Positions 1 through 6,215 of a stretch of DNA of 7,488 nucleotides are shown one piece after another. The stretch comes from Actinomycetota bacterium (GTDB lineage: Bacteria > Actinomycetota > Acidimicrobiia > Spongiisociales > ZC4RG35), in the NCBI GenBank assembly GCA_003242515.1, contig QGUS01000075.1, positions 1 through 7,488 on the forward strand. Reading direction: 5' to 3'. Under the pieces are notes generated by a model. The model was not told the DNA's origin and did no database searches. It saw only the letters and a list, made by a program, of their open reading frames with translations. Both the position numbers and the translations under genes were made by a program. Every line of letters begins with the position of its first letter. Position 1 is the first letter of the stretch.

Positions 1-1
1 G

Positions 2-277
2 ACCATCCTCTTCTTCCTGATGGCGATCGGCCGGTGCTGGTCCGCGTACACGAGGGCCAGGACCTACGAGAAGCCGCTGATCTTCGCCGGCGTGGCGGCG
101 GGCATCGCACTGCTGACCGGTGGCATCACCTTCGATGCCTGGACCTTCGACCAGTTCCTGCCGACCTCCCTGATCCTCATGGGTCTGGGCACCGGCACCG
201 CCCGCACCGTGGAGGCCCGGACGCCGAAGACCCTTCCGGTCCCGGCGGCGAGGCAACGAGCGGCGAGCACGGTCTGA
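2..277 (+). CDS. O-antigen ligase/polymerase-like membrane protein, C-terminal part (5' end outside window)
   Basis: Partial gene. The reading frame is open at the left edge, so the 91 residues seen are only the C-terminus; the internal ATG at 20 is unlikely to be the true start. The fragment shows the end of one hydrophobic segment (TILFFLMAIG), a short basic loop with RAR, and then two further hydrophobic stretches at about residues 25-44 and 52-66. A polar, Ala/Arg/Pro-rich cytoplasmic-like tail of about 25 residues follows. This pattern, with the WTF/FLPTSLILMGLG ending, resembles the last helices of O-antigen ligase/Wzy-type polysaccharide polymerases, which join or transfer undecaprenyl-linked glycan units outside the membrane. 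Context supports this, because a glycosyltransferase and a Wzx flippase follow directly. Its TGA overlaps the next gene's ATG (TGATG at 275-279), which implies translational coupling. The catalytic periplasmic loop lies outside the window, so another polytopic protein cannot be excluded. Confidence 0.6.
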   Translation, partial: TILFFLMAIGRCWSAYTRARTYEKPLIFAGVAAGIALLTGGITFDAWTFDQFLPTSLILMGLGTGTARTVEARTPKTLPVPAARQRAASTV

Positions 278-1449
278 TGGCACGGGTCGCATCCATCGCC
301 TTCACCCGATACGACTCCGACCCGAGGGTGCGGAGGATGGCCGAGTCGCTGGCCGCGTCGGGCCACGAGGTGACCGTGATCGCCCTGGGCGAGGACGGGG
401 GGTCCCAGGACCGCCAGGTCGACGGCGTCCGGGTGCTCGGCCTGGCGATCTCCCAGTACCGGGGCACGAGCCTCTTCCGGTACCTCTGGCAGTACGTGCT
501 CTTCGTGGTCCTCGCGGCATGGCGGCTGGCGGGGATGCACCTGCGCCGGCGGTTCGACGTGGTCCATGCCAATAACCTCCCCGACTTCGTGGTCTTCGCA
601 GCGCTGCCGGCGAAGCTCCTCGGTGCGAGGGTCATCCTCGACATCCACGATCCGATGCCCGAGTTGTTCGTCTCCAAGATGGGCGAGGCCGGCTTCGTGG
701 TCCGGGTCATCGAGTGGGTGGAGAGGATCAGCATCCGTTTCGCCGACCTGGTGATCAGCGTCCACGAGGTGCAGCTGGAGACGCTGCTGGGAAGGGGCCA
801 CGACCCGGCGAAGTTCGCGGTGATCCAGAACGTCCCCGACGAGCGGCGCTTCCCGCGTGGAGCGGCCCGGCCCCGTCCCGCCGGCGACGACCCCGTGATC
901 GTCTATCACGGCCTCATCGCCCCCAGGCTGGGGCTGGACGTCGCCGTGCGGGCGATGGAGCTGGTCCGCAAGGTGGTCCCGGGCGCGCGGCTCGTCCTCA
1001 TCGGCGACGGGGACGGGTCCGGGGAGGTGCTCAGGCTCATCGGCGAGCTCGGCCTGGAGGACGCGGTCGAGTTCGAGCCGGGGTTCATCCCGGTCGACCA
1101 ACTGCTCCCGCGGCTGGTCGTGGCCGACATCGGCGTGGTGCCGGCCCGCATCGACCCGTTCACGGCCAACATGCTCCCGACCAAGCTGCTCGAGTACGTG
1201 ACGCTCGGCATCCCGGCCGTCTGCTCCGACCTGCCCGCGGTGCGGCGCTACTTCCGGCCCGACCAGGTGCTGATGGTCCGGCCCGACGATCCCGAGGAGC
1301 TGGCCCGCGCCCTGATCGAGCTCTGCCAGGACCCCGAGGGCCGGCTGGAGCAGGCGAAGCGGGCGATGGACTTCCTCGACGAGATCAACTGGGAGACGGA
1401 GAGCACCCGCTACCGGCGGCTCGTGGAAGAGCTGTCGGCCCGCCGATGA
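277..1449 (+). CDS. GT4-family glycosyltransferase (GT-B fold)
   Basis: A 390-residue retaining-type glycosyltransferase, the usual length for family GT4. It likely adds a sugar from a nucleotide donor to a lipid-linked surface-glycan intermediate at the cytoplasmic membrane face. The N-terminal Rossmann-like half begins RVASIAFTRYDSDPRVRR, followed by SGHEVTVIAL. It contains a hydrophobic patch at about 68-85 that may dock on the membrane, VHANNLPD (96-103) and DIHDPMPEL (122-130). The C-terminal donor-binding half has YHGLIAPRLGLD (210-221), ARLVLIGDGDG (237-247) and PTKLLEYVTLGIPAV (301-315). Lys303 and Glu306 match the second part of the GT4 donor-site motif. The position where many GT4 enzymes have the first Glu of EX7E is occupied by a FTANML segment. 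The ATG at 277 is chosen because the protein then starts exactly at the family's first beta strand and overlaps the upstream stop. A longer in-frame opening from 34 would run antiparallel in content to the upstream membrane protein. The sugar and the acceptor are not predictable. Confidence 0.92.
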   Translation: MARVASIAFTRYDSDPRVRRMAESLAASGHEVTVIALGEDGGSQDRQVDGVRVLGLAISQYRGTSLFRYLWQYVLFVVLAAWRLAGMHLRRRFDVVHANNLPDFVVFAALPAKLLGARVILDIHDPMPELFVSKMGEAGFVVRVIEWVERISIRFADLVISVHEVQLETLLGRGHDPAKFAVIQNVPDERRFPRGAARPRPAGDDPVIVYHGLIAPRLGLDVAVRAMELVRKVVPGARLVLIGDGDGSGEVLRLIGELGLEDAVEFEPGFIPVDQLLPRLVVADIGVVPARIDPFTANMLPTKLLEYVTLGIPAVCSDLPAVRRYFRPDQVLMVRPDDPEELARALIELCQDPEGRLEQAKRAMDFLDEINWETESTRYRRLVEELSARR

Positions 1450-2927
1450 GGGGCCCGTTCCGCCGCCGCGGCGGCGAGGTAGGGATGGCCCGCCGGGTGG
1501 TGAAGGCCGGGCTGTGGGCCTTCGTGATGCGCGTGACCATCCGGGCGTCGCAGCTGATCCGCACCGTCATCCTCGCCCGTCTCCTGCTCCCCGACGACTT
1601 CGGGTTGATGGGCATCGCCGTCATCACCCTCCTCTTCCTGGAGATGCTCTCCAAGACCGGGTTCCGCAACGCCCTGGTCCAGATGGAGGGCGACGCCGAG
1701 GAGTACATGGACACCGCGTGGACGGTGGAGGTGATCCGTGGCGCCGCCATGGCCGCCCTCGTCGCCGTCGGCGCCCCGCTGGTGGGAGCCTTCTTTGGGT
1801 CGCCCGAGGTGGTCCCCATCGTCCGGGTGATGGCGCTGACCGCACTCCTCAACGGCCTCACCAACATCGCCATCGTCCGGTTCGACCGGAACCTCGAGTT
1901 CTCCAGGGTCTTCCGGTTCGAGGTGGCCCAGCGTGTCACCGAGGTGGTGGTCGCCATCGCCGCCGCCTTCGTGGTCCGGTCGGTCTGGGCGCTGGTGATC
2001 GGCGCCGTCGCCGGTTCGGTCGCCCGGGTCATCGCATCCTTCCTCCTCGCGCCCCGCCGGCCCCGCCTCCACATCGACCGCAGGCAGGCGAAGGAGATGT
2101 ACTCCTACGGCAGGTGGATCTACGGCACCAACCTCGCCGACTACTTCGGCGGCGAGCTCGACGACATCCTCGTGGGGCGGATCGCCGGTACCGGCCCGCT
2201 CGGCCTGTACCGCATGGCTTACACCCTCTCCCAGTCCGTCGTCACCGAAATCGCCCAGACCACCAACCAGGTCGTCTTCCCGGCGTTCGCCCGTCTCAAG
2301 GCCGCGGGCGGCGACGTCGTGGGTGGCCTGCTCCACTCGGCCCACTTCGTCTCCTTCCTCGCCATGCCCATGGCGATGTCCTTCGTCGTCGCCGGTCACG
2401 GGATCGTCCAGGTCCTCCTAGGGGACAACTGGCTGGAGACGGTCGTCCCGCTGGCGGTCCTCGCCGTGGCCGGTGCGGTGTTCGCCGTGGTCGCCGTGGT
2501 GGCCACCCTCTTCGAGGGGATCGGCCGGCCGGAGGTGGCCACCTGGTCGTCGCTCGCCCGGGTCGTCGGCCTGGCCGTCGTCATCTACCCGGCGGTCAGC
2601 CGCTGGGGGCTGGTCGGCGCGTCCTGGGCGGTGCTGCTCGCCAACGTCCTGTCGGTGATCCCGCTGCTCCGGCCCACGAGGCAGTACACCGGGGAGCGGT
2701 TCCGGGACCTGGTGGTCGCAGTGGCCTGGCCCATCGCCATCTCGGCCGTGGCCGGTGTCCTGCTCCACGGCTTCATCGGGGCCATCGGGGGTATCGGCAC
2801 CTTCGGCGAACTGGCACTGGCCGCGGTGGTCGCGGTGGTGGCGTACCTGGCGCTGGTGGCAGTGGCGGGCCGCTGGCTCGGCTACCGGCAGCCGGGGGCG
2901 ATCCTGCAGCGTCTCAGGAACCGCTGA
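1446..2927 (+). CDS. Wzx-type polysaccharide flippase (lipopolysaccharide biosynthesis protein)
   Basis: A polytopic membrane protein of 493 residues (480 from the alternative start at 1485), in the normal range for Wzx/WzxC-type flippases of the MOP superfamily. These proteins move undecaprenyl-pyrophosphate-linked oligosaccharides across the cytoplasmic membrane. Family signatures are visible. The N-terminus has KAGLWAFVMRV, then LARLLLPDDFGLMGIAVI, followed by KTGFRNALVQ and DTAWTVEVIRG. Mid-protein there is GPLGLYRMAYTLSQ followed by VVFPAFARLK, which is typical of the flippase repeat. About 12 or more hydrophobic helices are spread along the chain, ending in a basic RLRNR tail. The ATG at 1446 overlaps the upstream TGA (ATGA), matching the coupling seen one gene earlier. 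The ATG at 1485 has a better ribosome binding site and trims an Arg-rich 13-residue extension, so the start is uncertain. The stop touches the stop of the convergent gene directly. Confidence 0.92.
   Translation: MRGPFRRRGGEVGMARRVVKAGLWAFVMRVTIRASQLIRTVILARLLLPDDFGLMGIAVITLLFLEMLSKTGFRNALVQMEGDAEEYMDTAWTVEVIRGAAMAALVAVGAPLVGAFFGSPEVVPIVRVMALTALLNGLTNIAIVRFDRNLEFSRVFRFEVAQRVTEVVVAIAAAFVVRSVWALVIGAVAGSVARVIASFLLAPRRPRLHIDRRQAKEMYSYGRWIYGTNLADYFGGELDDILVGRIAGTGPLGLYRMAYTLSQSVVTEIAQTTNQVVFPAFARLKAAGGDVVGGLLHSAHFVSFLAMPMAMSFVVAGHGIVQVLLGDNWLETVVPLAVLAVAGAVFAVVAVVATLFEGIGRPEVATWSSLARVVGLAVVIYPAVSRWGLVGASWAVLLANVLSVIPLLRPTRQYTGERFRDLVVAVAWPIAISAVAGVLLHGFIGAIGGIGTFGELALAAVVAVVAYLALVAVAGRWLGYRQPGAILQRLRNR
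1476..1484 (+). promoter_or_regulatory. Candidate ribosome binding site for the alternative flippase start at 1485
   Basis: GAGG (1476-1479) followed by TAGGG lies directly before ATG 1485, giving a 5-nt spacing. The upstream candidate ATG at 1446 has only a distant GGAAGAG-like stretch before it and would rely on coupling to the preceding gene. Flippase homologues generally begin within a few residues of the conserved first helix, which favours 1485. The ATGA overlap favours 1446. Both may be used. Confidence 0.4.
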
Positions 2928-2930
2928 TCA
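2925..2930. other. Abutting convergent stop codons in palindrome TGATCA
   Basis: The + strand flippase ends with TGA at 2925-2927 and the - strand glycosyltransferase ends with TGA read from 2930 to 2928. Together they form the palindrome TGATCA with zero intergenic bases. The only nearby pairings are short: ACCGC 2920-2924 with GCGGT 2943-2947 (18-nt loop), or CCGC 2934-2937 with GCGG 2943-2946 (5-nt loop). I see no convincing intrinsic terminator, so transcripts from both sides may overlap. Confidence 0.8.
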
Positions 2931-4076
2931 ACCCCGCTCGGTGCGGTCGAAGGCCTCGGAGGCCCGGTCCAGCGTTGCCAGCGCCCTGAGCTGGATCCAC
3001 CCCTTCCAGACCACATAGAACGGCGCCGCGGCGAGCGCGGCCCACGTCCTCCACGACGCCCGGCTCTGGATCAGGGCGGTGAGCACGACCAGCGCGATCC
3101 CGGCCCCTCCGCCCACCATCACCCATGCGGCGGTCTTCCATCCGAGGAAGGCCGACCACAGGGCGCCGACGCCCAGCGACAGGGCGGCCACGCCGATGGG
3201 CGGGGTGACGAGATGGACCGCCGCCTCGACCGCCGCGGGTCGGCCCGTCCTCAGGAGGGGGAGGGCCATCTCCCGTGCGGCGGCGATGCGGCCCTGCTCC
3301 CAGCGGACCCGCTGTCTCGCTCCGGCGGCGAGGCTCGGCGCGGGCTGGGTCCGGACCACGGCGCGGTCGACGTGGCCGAACCGGTGGCCCTGTGCGATGA
3401 GCCTCAGTCCGTAGAACAGGTCCTCCGAGACCCCGCTCCGGAACTCGTTCGCCAGCGCCAGGTCGCGGCGCACGGTCATGCCCGGTCCACGCAGCCGCAC
3501 CGACAGCCCGAGGGCATGGCGGCCCCGCGGGAGCGTCACGCCCTGCAGGGCGAACGCGACCTCGGCGAGCCGGGACAGGACGGTGCGGCCGGGCTGGTGC
3601 TCGATGCGCGGCTGCACCGCCGCGAAGCCGCGTGCCAGACGCGCCTCGACGGCCTCGAAGAACCCGGGCTCGACCAGGCAGTCGGCGTCGATGATGGTGA
3701 GATGGTCCCACTCGCGGTCTCTCATCGCGGCGACCGCCGCGTTGATGGCCGCCCCCTTGCCCACTCCCGACTCGCCCCGGTATTCGAGGACCTCCGCCCC
3801 GAGCCCCCGGGCGATGTCGGCCGTGGCGTCCGTGCAGCGGTCGGCCACGACCACGAGGACGTCGCCGGGACGCCTGGCCCGCATGATGGACGCCACGGTC
3901 GCCCCGATCACCGCCTCCTCGTCGCGGGCGGGCACCACGATCAGGAACCTCATTCGGTCTCCGGCGCCGTGCTCCCGATAGAGCCAGGAGCCCGCCGTCA
4001 GCAGCGTGAGGTGCGCGGCGGTCACCAGGCCGGGGAGGCCCAGGAGCACGCCGGCGAGGCCGAGCAGCTCTCTCAT
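2928..4076 (-). CDS. Membrane-anchored GT2-family glycosyltransferase with QxxRW motif
   Basis: A 382-residue inverting glycosyltransferase of family GT2, of the polytopic kind related to cellulose/hyaluronan/PgaC-type synthases. Residues 4-28 form an N-terminal hydrophobic helix. The GT-A catalytic domain follows: FLIVVPARDEE (44-54), donor-binding VVADRCTD with Asp79, GVGKGAAIN (104-112), the metal-binding DAD at 130-132, catalytic SED at 217-219, and QRVRW at 255-259 matching QxxRW. Two or three hydrophobic helices follow at about 285-311, 316-336 and 345-363. The C-terminal end FDRTERG resembles the WxRTxR-type tail of such enzymes. It likely polymerises or transfers sugar at the membrane; substrate and degree of processivity cannot be read from sequence. 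The start is ATG on the complement of 4074-4076, preceded by GAAGAGG with 4-nt spacing, and it overlaps the upstream GT2 stop by 4 nt (ATGA). Longer in-frame openings would run through the upstream gene and are rejected. Confidence 0.9.
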   Translation of the reverse strand: MRELLGLAGVLLGLPGLVTAAHLTLLTAGSWLYREHGAGDRMRFLIVVPARDEEAVIGATVASIMRARRPGDVLVVVADRCTDATADIARGLGAEVLEYRGESGVGKGAAINAAVAAMRDREWDHLTIIDADCLVEPGFFEAVEARLARGFAAVQPRIEHQPGRTVLSRLAEVAFALQGVTLPRGRHALGLSVRLRGPGMTVRRDLALANEFRSGVSEDLFYGLRLIAQGHRFGHVDRAVVRTQPAPSLAAGARQRVRWEQGRIAAAREMALPLLRTGRPAAVEAAVHLVTPPIGVAALSLGVGALWSAFLGWKTAAWVMVGGGAGIALVVLTALIQSRASWRTWAALAAAPFYVVWKGWIQLRALATLDRASEAFDRTERG

Positions 4077-4963
4077 CGCACCTCTTCGGGGCGTGCGGAG
4101 GCGAACAACAGGGCCGCCAGGCCGGCCCGGTGGACCTTCCTCCCGGCGAGCGCCCGGAGGGCCTCGCCGAGTGCGAGCGACGTCCGGAAGAAGAAGGACG
4201 GCACCGCTCCATGGCGCCGGCGGTAGAGCCGGTAGCGGTTCCAGACCGACATCGCCCACAGCCTGGGGTTGCGGTGCGACGGACCGACCAGGTGGACGGC
4301 GTGCGCCTCCGGGACGAAAAGGAGGGTGAAGCCGTGGTCGCGGGCGCGGAGCGCGTACTCGGTGTCCTCGGCATACAGGAACAGGGACTCGTCCCACGGC
4401 CCGACCTCGGCCAGGCACTCGGCCGAGATGAGCCAGGCACATCCGGACGCCCAGTCGGCCGTGCGGGACCGCTCGTACTCGGCGGGGTCGCCGACGATCT
4501 CGCCGGTGGCGCTCCAGCGGCCCGCATGCCGGCCCAGCAGGGCCTCCCCGAGGGCGCGGCCGATGCTCGGCTCCCGGCGCAGGTTGTGGAGGAGCCGTCC
4601 CTCGCCGTCGACCAGACGCGGGACCGTGATGCCCACGCCGTCCCCGAGGGCGTCCACCAGGAGGCGCACCGAACCCGGTCCAAGCCGGATGTCGTCGTTG
4701 AGGATGAGGGCGTGGCTCCCGGGTTCCATGGCCGCGAGGCCGGAGTTGATGCCGGCCGAGTAGCCGCCGTTGGTATCCCGGGCCACGATCGTCGCCTCCG
4801 GCCAGCACTCCCTGGCCACCGCCAGGGTCGCGTCGGCCGAGGCGTTGTCGGCGACGATCACCTCGTACCCGTCCACTCCGTCGAGGGCGGCGGGCAGGGC
4901 GGCGAAGAAGTCGGGCAGCAGCTCCGCGCTGTTGTATGTGACCACGATCAGCGCGACGGACAC
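4073..4963 (-). CDS. GT2-family glycosyltransferase, WbbL/rhamnosyltransferase-like
   Basis: A 296-residue protein, typical length for soluble GT2 enzymes of the rhamnosyltransferase (WbbL-like) group that add a sugar to lipid-linked surface glycans. In order it shows SVALIVVTYNS (2-12), VIVADNASADAT (35-46) for nucleotide binding, NGGYSAGINSG (65-75), and LNDDI (88-92) as the DxD-like metal site. WASGCAWLIS (171-180) and WDESLFLYAEDTEYALRARDHGF (starting at 190) complete the set; the AED (198-200) of the latter is the probable catalytic region. There are no clear membrane helices. It begins with GTG, chosen because an AGGGGG Shine-Dalgarno lies 5 nt upstream and because the first beta strand starts at residue 3. 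It is the first gene of a two-gene operon with the membrane GT2 and is divergent from the beta-helix gene. Rhamnose as donor is only the family's common case and is not shown here. Confidence 0.93.
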   Translation of the reverse strand: MSVALIVVTYNSAELLPDFFAALPAALDGVDGYEVIVADNASADATLAVARECWPEATIVARDTNGGYSAGINSGLAAMEPGSHALILNDDIRLGPGSVRLLVDALGDGVGITVPRLVDGEGRLLHNLRREPSIGRALGEALLGRHAGRWSATGEIVGDPAEYERSRTADWASGCAWLISAECLAEVGPWDESLFLYAEDTEYALRARDHGFTLLFVPEAHAVHLVGPSHRNPRLWAMSVWNRYRLYRRRHGAVPSFFFRTSLALGEALRALAGRKVHRAGLAALLFASARPEEVR

Positions 4964-5142
4964 GCGAACCCCCTGGATCGTTCTGCTCGCTTCCCCACTC
5001 AGCGCGCGATGCTACTCCCCAGAGTGTTCGCCACCAGGGGCGTTACCATTGCCCGGCCCCGTGGGGGATCGGAGGGGCTCGCTTCTCGAGGGTTGTCCGG
5101 CATGAATCACTCGGCTCGCATGTCCAAACGGTCGGGGTGCTG
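4964..5142. promoter_or_regulatory. Divergent intergenic region between GT2 operon and beta-helix gene
   Basis: This region of about 180 bp should hold promoters for both directions. For the - strand, TAGCAT (complement of 5009-5014) fits the actinobacterial -10 form TANNNT and would give a leader of roughly 40 nt; the -35 position is CTGGTG, which is poor. For the + strand, TACCAT at 5044-5049 also fits TANNNT, again without a good -35. Possible pairings include CCCC 5017-5020 with GGGG 5037-5040, enclosing GTG/CAC (5024-5026 and 5032-5034), and GCCCC 5056-5060 with GGGGC 5074-5078. None is strong enough to call an operator or riboswitch. Confidence 0.35.
4969..4974 (-). promoter_or_regulatory. 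Shine-Dalgarno AGGGGG fixing the GTG start at 4963
   Basis: Read on the complement, AGGGGG is followed by five bases (TTCGC) and then GTG. No ATG in the same frame lies nearby, and the encoded N-terminus SVALIVVTYN matches the usual GT2 beginning, so this site decides the start. Confidence 0.75.
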
Positions 5143-5143
5143 A
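5102..5143 (+). CDS. Possible 13-residue leader peptide upstream of beta-helix gene
   Basis: A short open frame, MNHSARMSKRSGC, begins at ATG 5102 and ends at TGA 5141-5143, which overlaps the ATG of the beta-helix gene (TGATG). GAGGG at 5088-5092 sits 9 nt before its start, an acceptable Shine-Dalgarno distance. The peptide is basic and has no recognisable family. The arrangement would allow translational coupling or leader control of the downstream gene. A frame this short in GC-rich DNA can easily arise by chance, and the downstream ATG also has its own GGGG sequence, so this is tentative. Confidence 0.25.
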   Translation: MNHSARMSKRSGC

Positions 5144-6204
5144 TGGCGCGTCGCTTCCTGCGCGTCCGTCTGGTGGTCGCCCTCGTCCTCGGCGCCTCCC
5201 TGCTCTTCGCCGGGGCCCGGGAGGCTGGTGCGGAGCTCCCCGCACCCGACGCCGGGTTCGGTCTCGTCGACCGCTCCATCCTCCAGGTGCACCAGGGCGA
5301 CCTCCGGGTGCGCGTCGACGGCACGGTCGTGGAGAACCTGGAGATCCGCGGGAGCCTCCGCATAATCGCCAACGACGTCGTGGTCCGGAACGTCTGGGTC
5401 TACGGCGAGGAGCCGTGGACCGTCCTCGTGGAGAAGGGGTCGGCCACGTTCGAGCACGTCGAGATTGGGCACCCCGAGTTCATCGGGGAGCGCGGCATCG
5501 GCGGCGACAACGTAACCGCCAGGTACCTGGAGATCCACCACGTAGAGGACGGGATCAAGGCCGGGACCAACTCCACCTACGAGTACGTGTGGGTCCACAG
5601 CCTCGACTCGCGCTCCGACGACCCGCACGCCGACGCCCTCCAGGACGACGGCGGGATAACCAACTTCGTGATCCGGAACTCGATCCTCGACGCCACCGGC
5701 CCGCTCGGGCACGGGAACGCGGCCGTCCTCATCAAGACCGACCTCGGCCCCACGGACGGCATCCGCGTCGAATCCTCCTTCCTCAACGGGGGCGCCTACA
5801 CCGTCTACGTGCGCGACGGCGGCTTCGGGGACCCCCGGGGAGTGGTGTTCCGCGACAACTACCTCGGTGGCGACTTCCAGTTCGGGAGGGTCGACGCACC
5901 CGGCCCCGTCACCTGGCTGGGCAACCGCGACTACGCCACGGGCGCCGAGGTCCGCGCCGACGGGACGGAGGGCGATCCCGTAGACGGCCACACCCCTCCG
6001 CCGCTGCCCGAGCCGGTCCATGTGACGACGACCACCACCACCGTCCCTGGGTCCCCGACCCCAACCGCCCCCGGCGCGGGGCGGGCGGGGCGGAATGGCA
6101 TCGTCCTGGCCGTGGTCCTCGGCATCGCCGGCTTCCTGCTCGGAATCATGGTGATGCGTCTCCAGGGCGGCGGGAGGCTCCCGGGCCGTCACACCCGGGG
6201 CTGA
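5143..6204 (+). CDS. Exported right-handed beta-helix protein with C-terminal membrane anchor
   Basis: A 353-residue protein of unknown activity. Residues 1-30 look like a Sec signal peptide: basic MARRFLRVR, a hydrophobic core at 10-25, and AGA before Glu31. Residues about 45-260 carry repeating beta-strand/turn units (IRGSLRIIANDVVVRNVWV, FEHVEIG, ARYLEIHHVEDGIKAG, FVIRNSILD, VVFRDNYLGG). This repeat form is typical of pectate-lyase-like parallel beta-helices, where each coil carries Asn, Val and Ile at stacked positions. The sequence PHADALQDDGG (161-171) contains an HxDxxQ motif common in this kind of actinobacterial protein. A Pro/Thr-rich linker (284-311, with six Thr at 295-300) leads to a hydrophobic helix at 319-338 and a short basic tail. 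The domain should therefore face outward, held by one C-terminal helix. ATG 5143 has GGGG five bases upstream; GTG 5137 would add only two residues. Neighbouring sugar-transfer genes suggest glycan binding, lysis or epimerisation, but no catalytic set is proven. Confidence 0.85.
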   Translation: MARRFLRVRLVVALVLGASLLFAGAREAGAELPAPDAGFGLVDRSILQVHQGDLRVRVDGTVVENLEIRGSLRIIANDVVVRNVWVYGEEPWTVLVEKGSATFEHVEIGHPEFIGERGIGGDNVTARYLEIHHVEDGIKAGTNSTYEYVWVHSLDSRSDDPHADALQDDGGITNFVIRNSILDATGPLGHGNAAVLIKTDLGPTDGIRVESSFLNGGAYTVYVRDGGFGDPRGVVFRDNYLGGDFQFGRVDAPGPVTWLGNRDYATGAEVRADGTEGDPVDGHTPPPLPEPVHVTTTTTTVPGSPTPTAPGAGRAGRNGIVLAVVLGIAGFLLGIMVMRLQGGGRLPGRHTRG

Positions 6205-6215
6205 CGGCTCAGCCC
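6198..6215. terminator. Probable bidirectional terminator containing both stop codons
   Basis: GGGCTGA (6198-6204) and TCAGCCC (6209-6215) form a perfect 7-bp stem with the four-base loop CGGC. The stem includes the TGA of the beta-helix gene and the TGA (read on the complement) of the convergent oxidoreductase, and the loop is the entire intergenic spacer. Two more G-C pairs follow after one mismatch (6195-6196 with 6217-6218). There is no T tract on either side, so it would be a stem-only terminator of the sort often proposed in actinobacteria. A second small hairpin, CCGAG 6219-6223 with CTCGG 6227-6231, lies just beyond it. Confidence 0.5.

Noticed and set aside
34..276. In-frame extension of the GT4 gene upstream to an ATG at 34
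   Set aside because: The extension is Arg/His/Pro-rich with no family match and lies over the membrane protein's real frame. The GT4 fold starts exactly at ATG 277.
2914..4808. Long open frames on the - strand reaching upstream of 4076 or offset across both GT2 genes
   Set aside because: The parts outside the assigned genes are Arg/Pro/Gly-rich shadow translations, and the recognised GT2 motifs account for the same bases in other frames.
5053..5079. G/C-rich pairing considered as a riboswitch or operator
   Set aside because: Stems are only 4-5 bp and alternative pairings are equally likely in this base composition; no known riboswitch core was recognised.
6025..6042. Short ACG/ACC repeat as a possible tandem repeat locus
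   Set aside because: It encodes the Thr run of the stalk in the beta-helix protein; six codons in mixed synonymous form are not evidence of a functional DNA repeat.
5107..6192. 361-codon - strand open frame opposite the beta-helix gene
   Set aside because: It is rich in Asp, Val, His and Pro with no motif. The + strand frame has a signal peptide, fold repeats and an anchor, so this is a GC-rich shadow.
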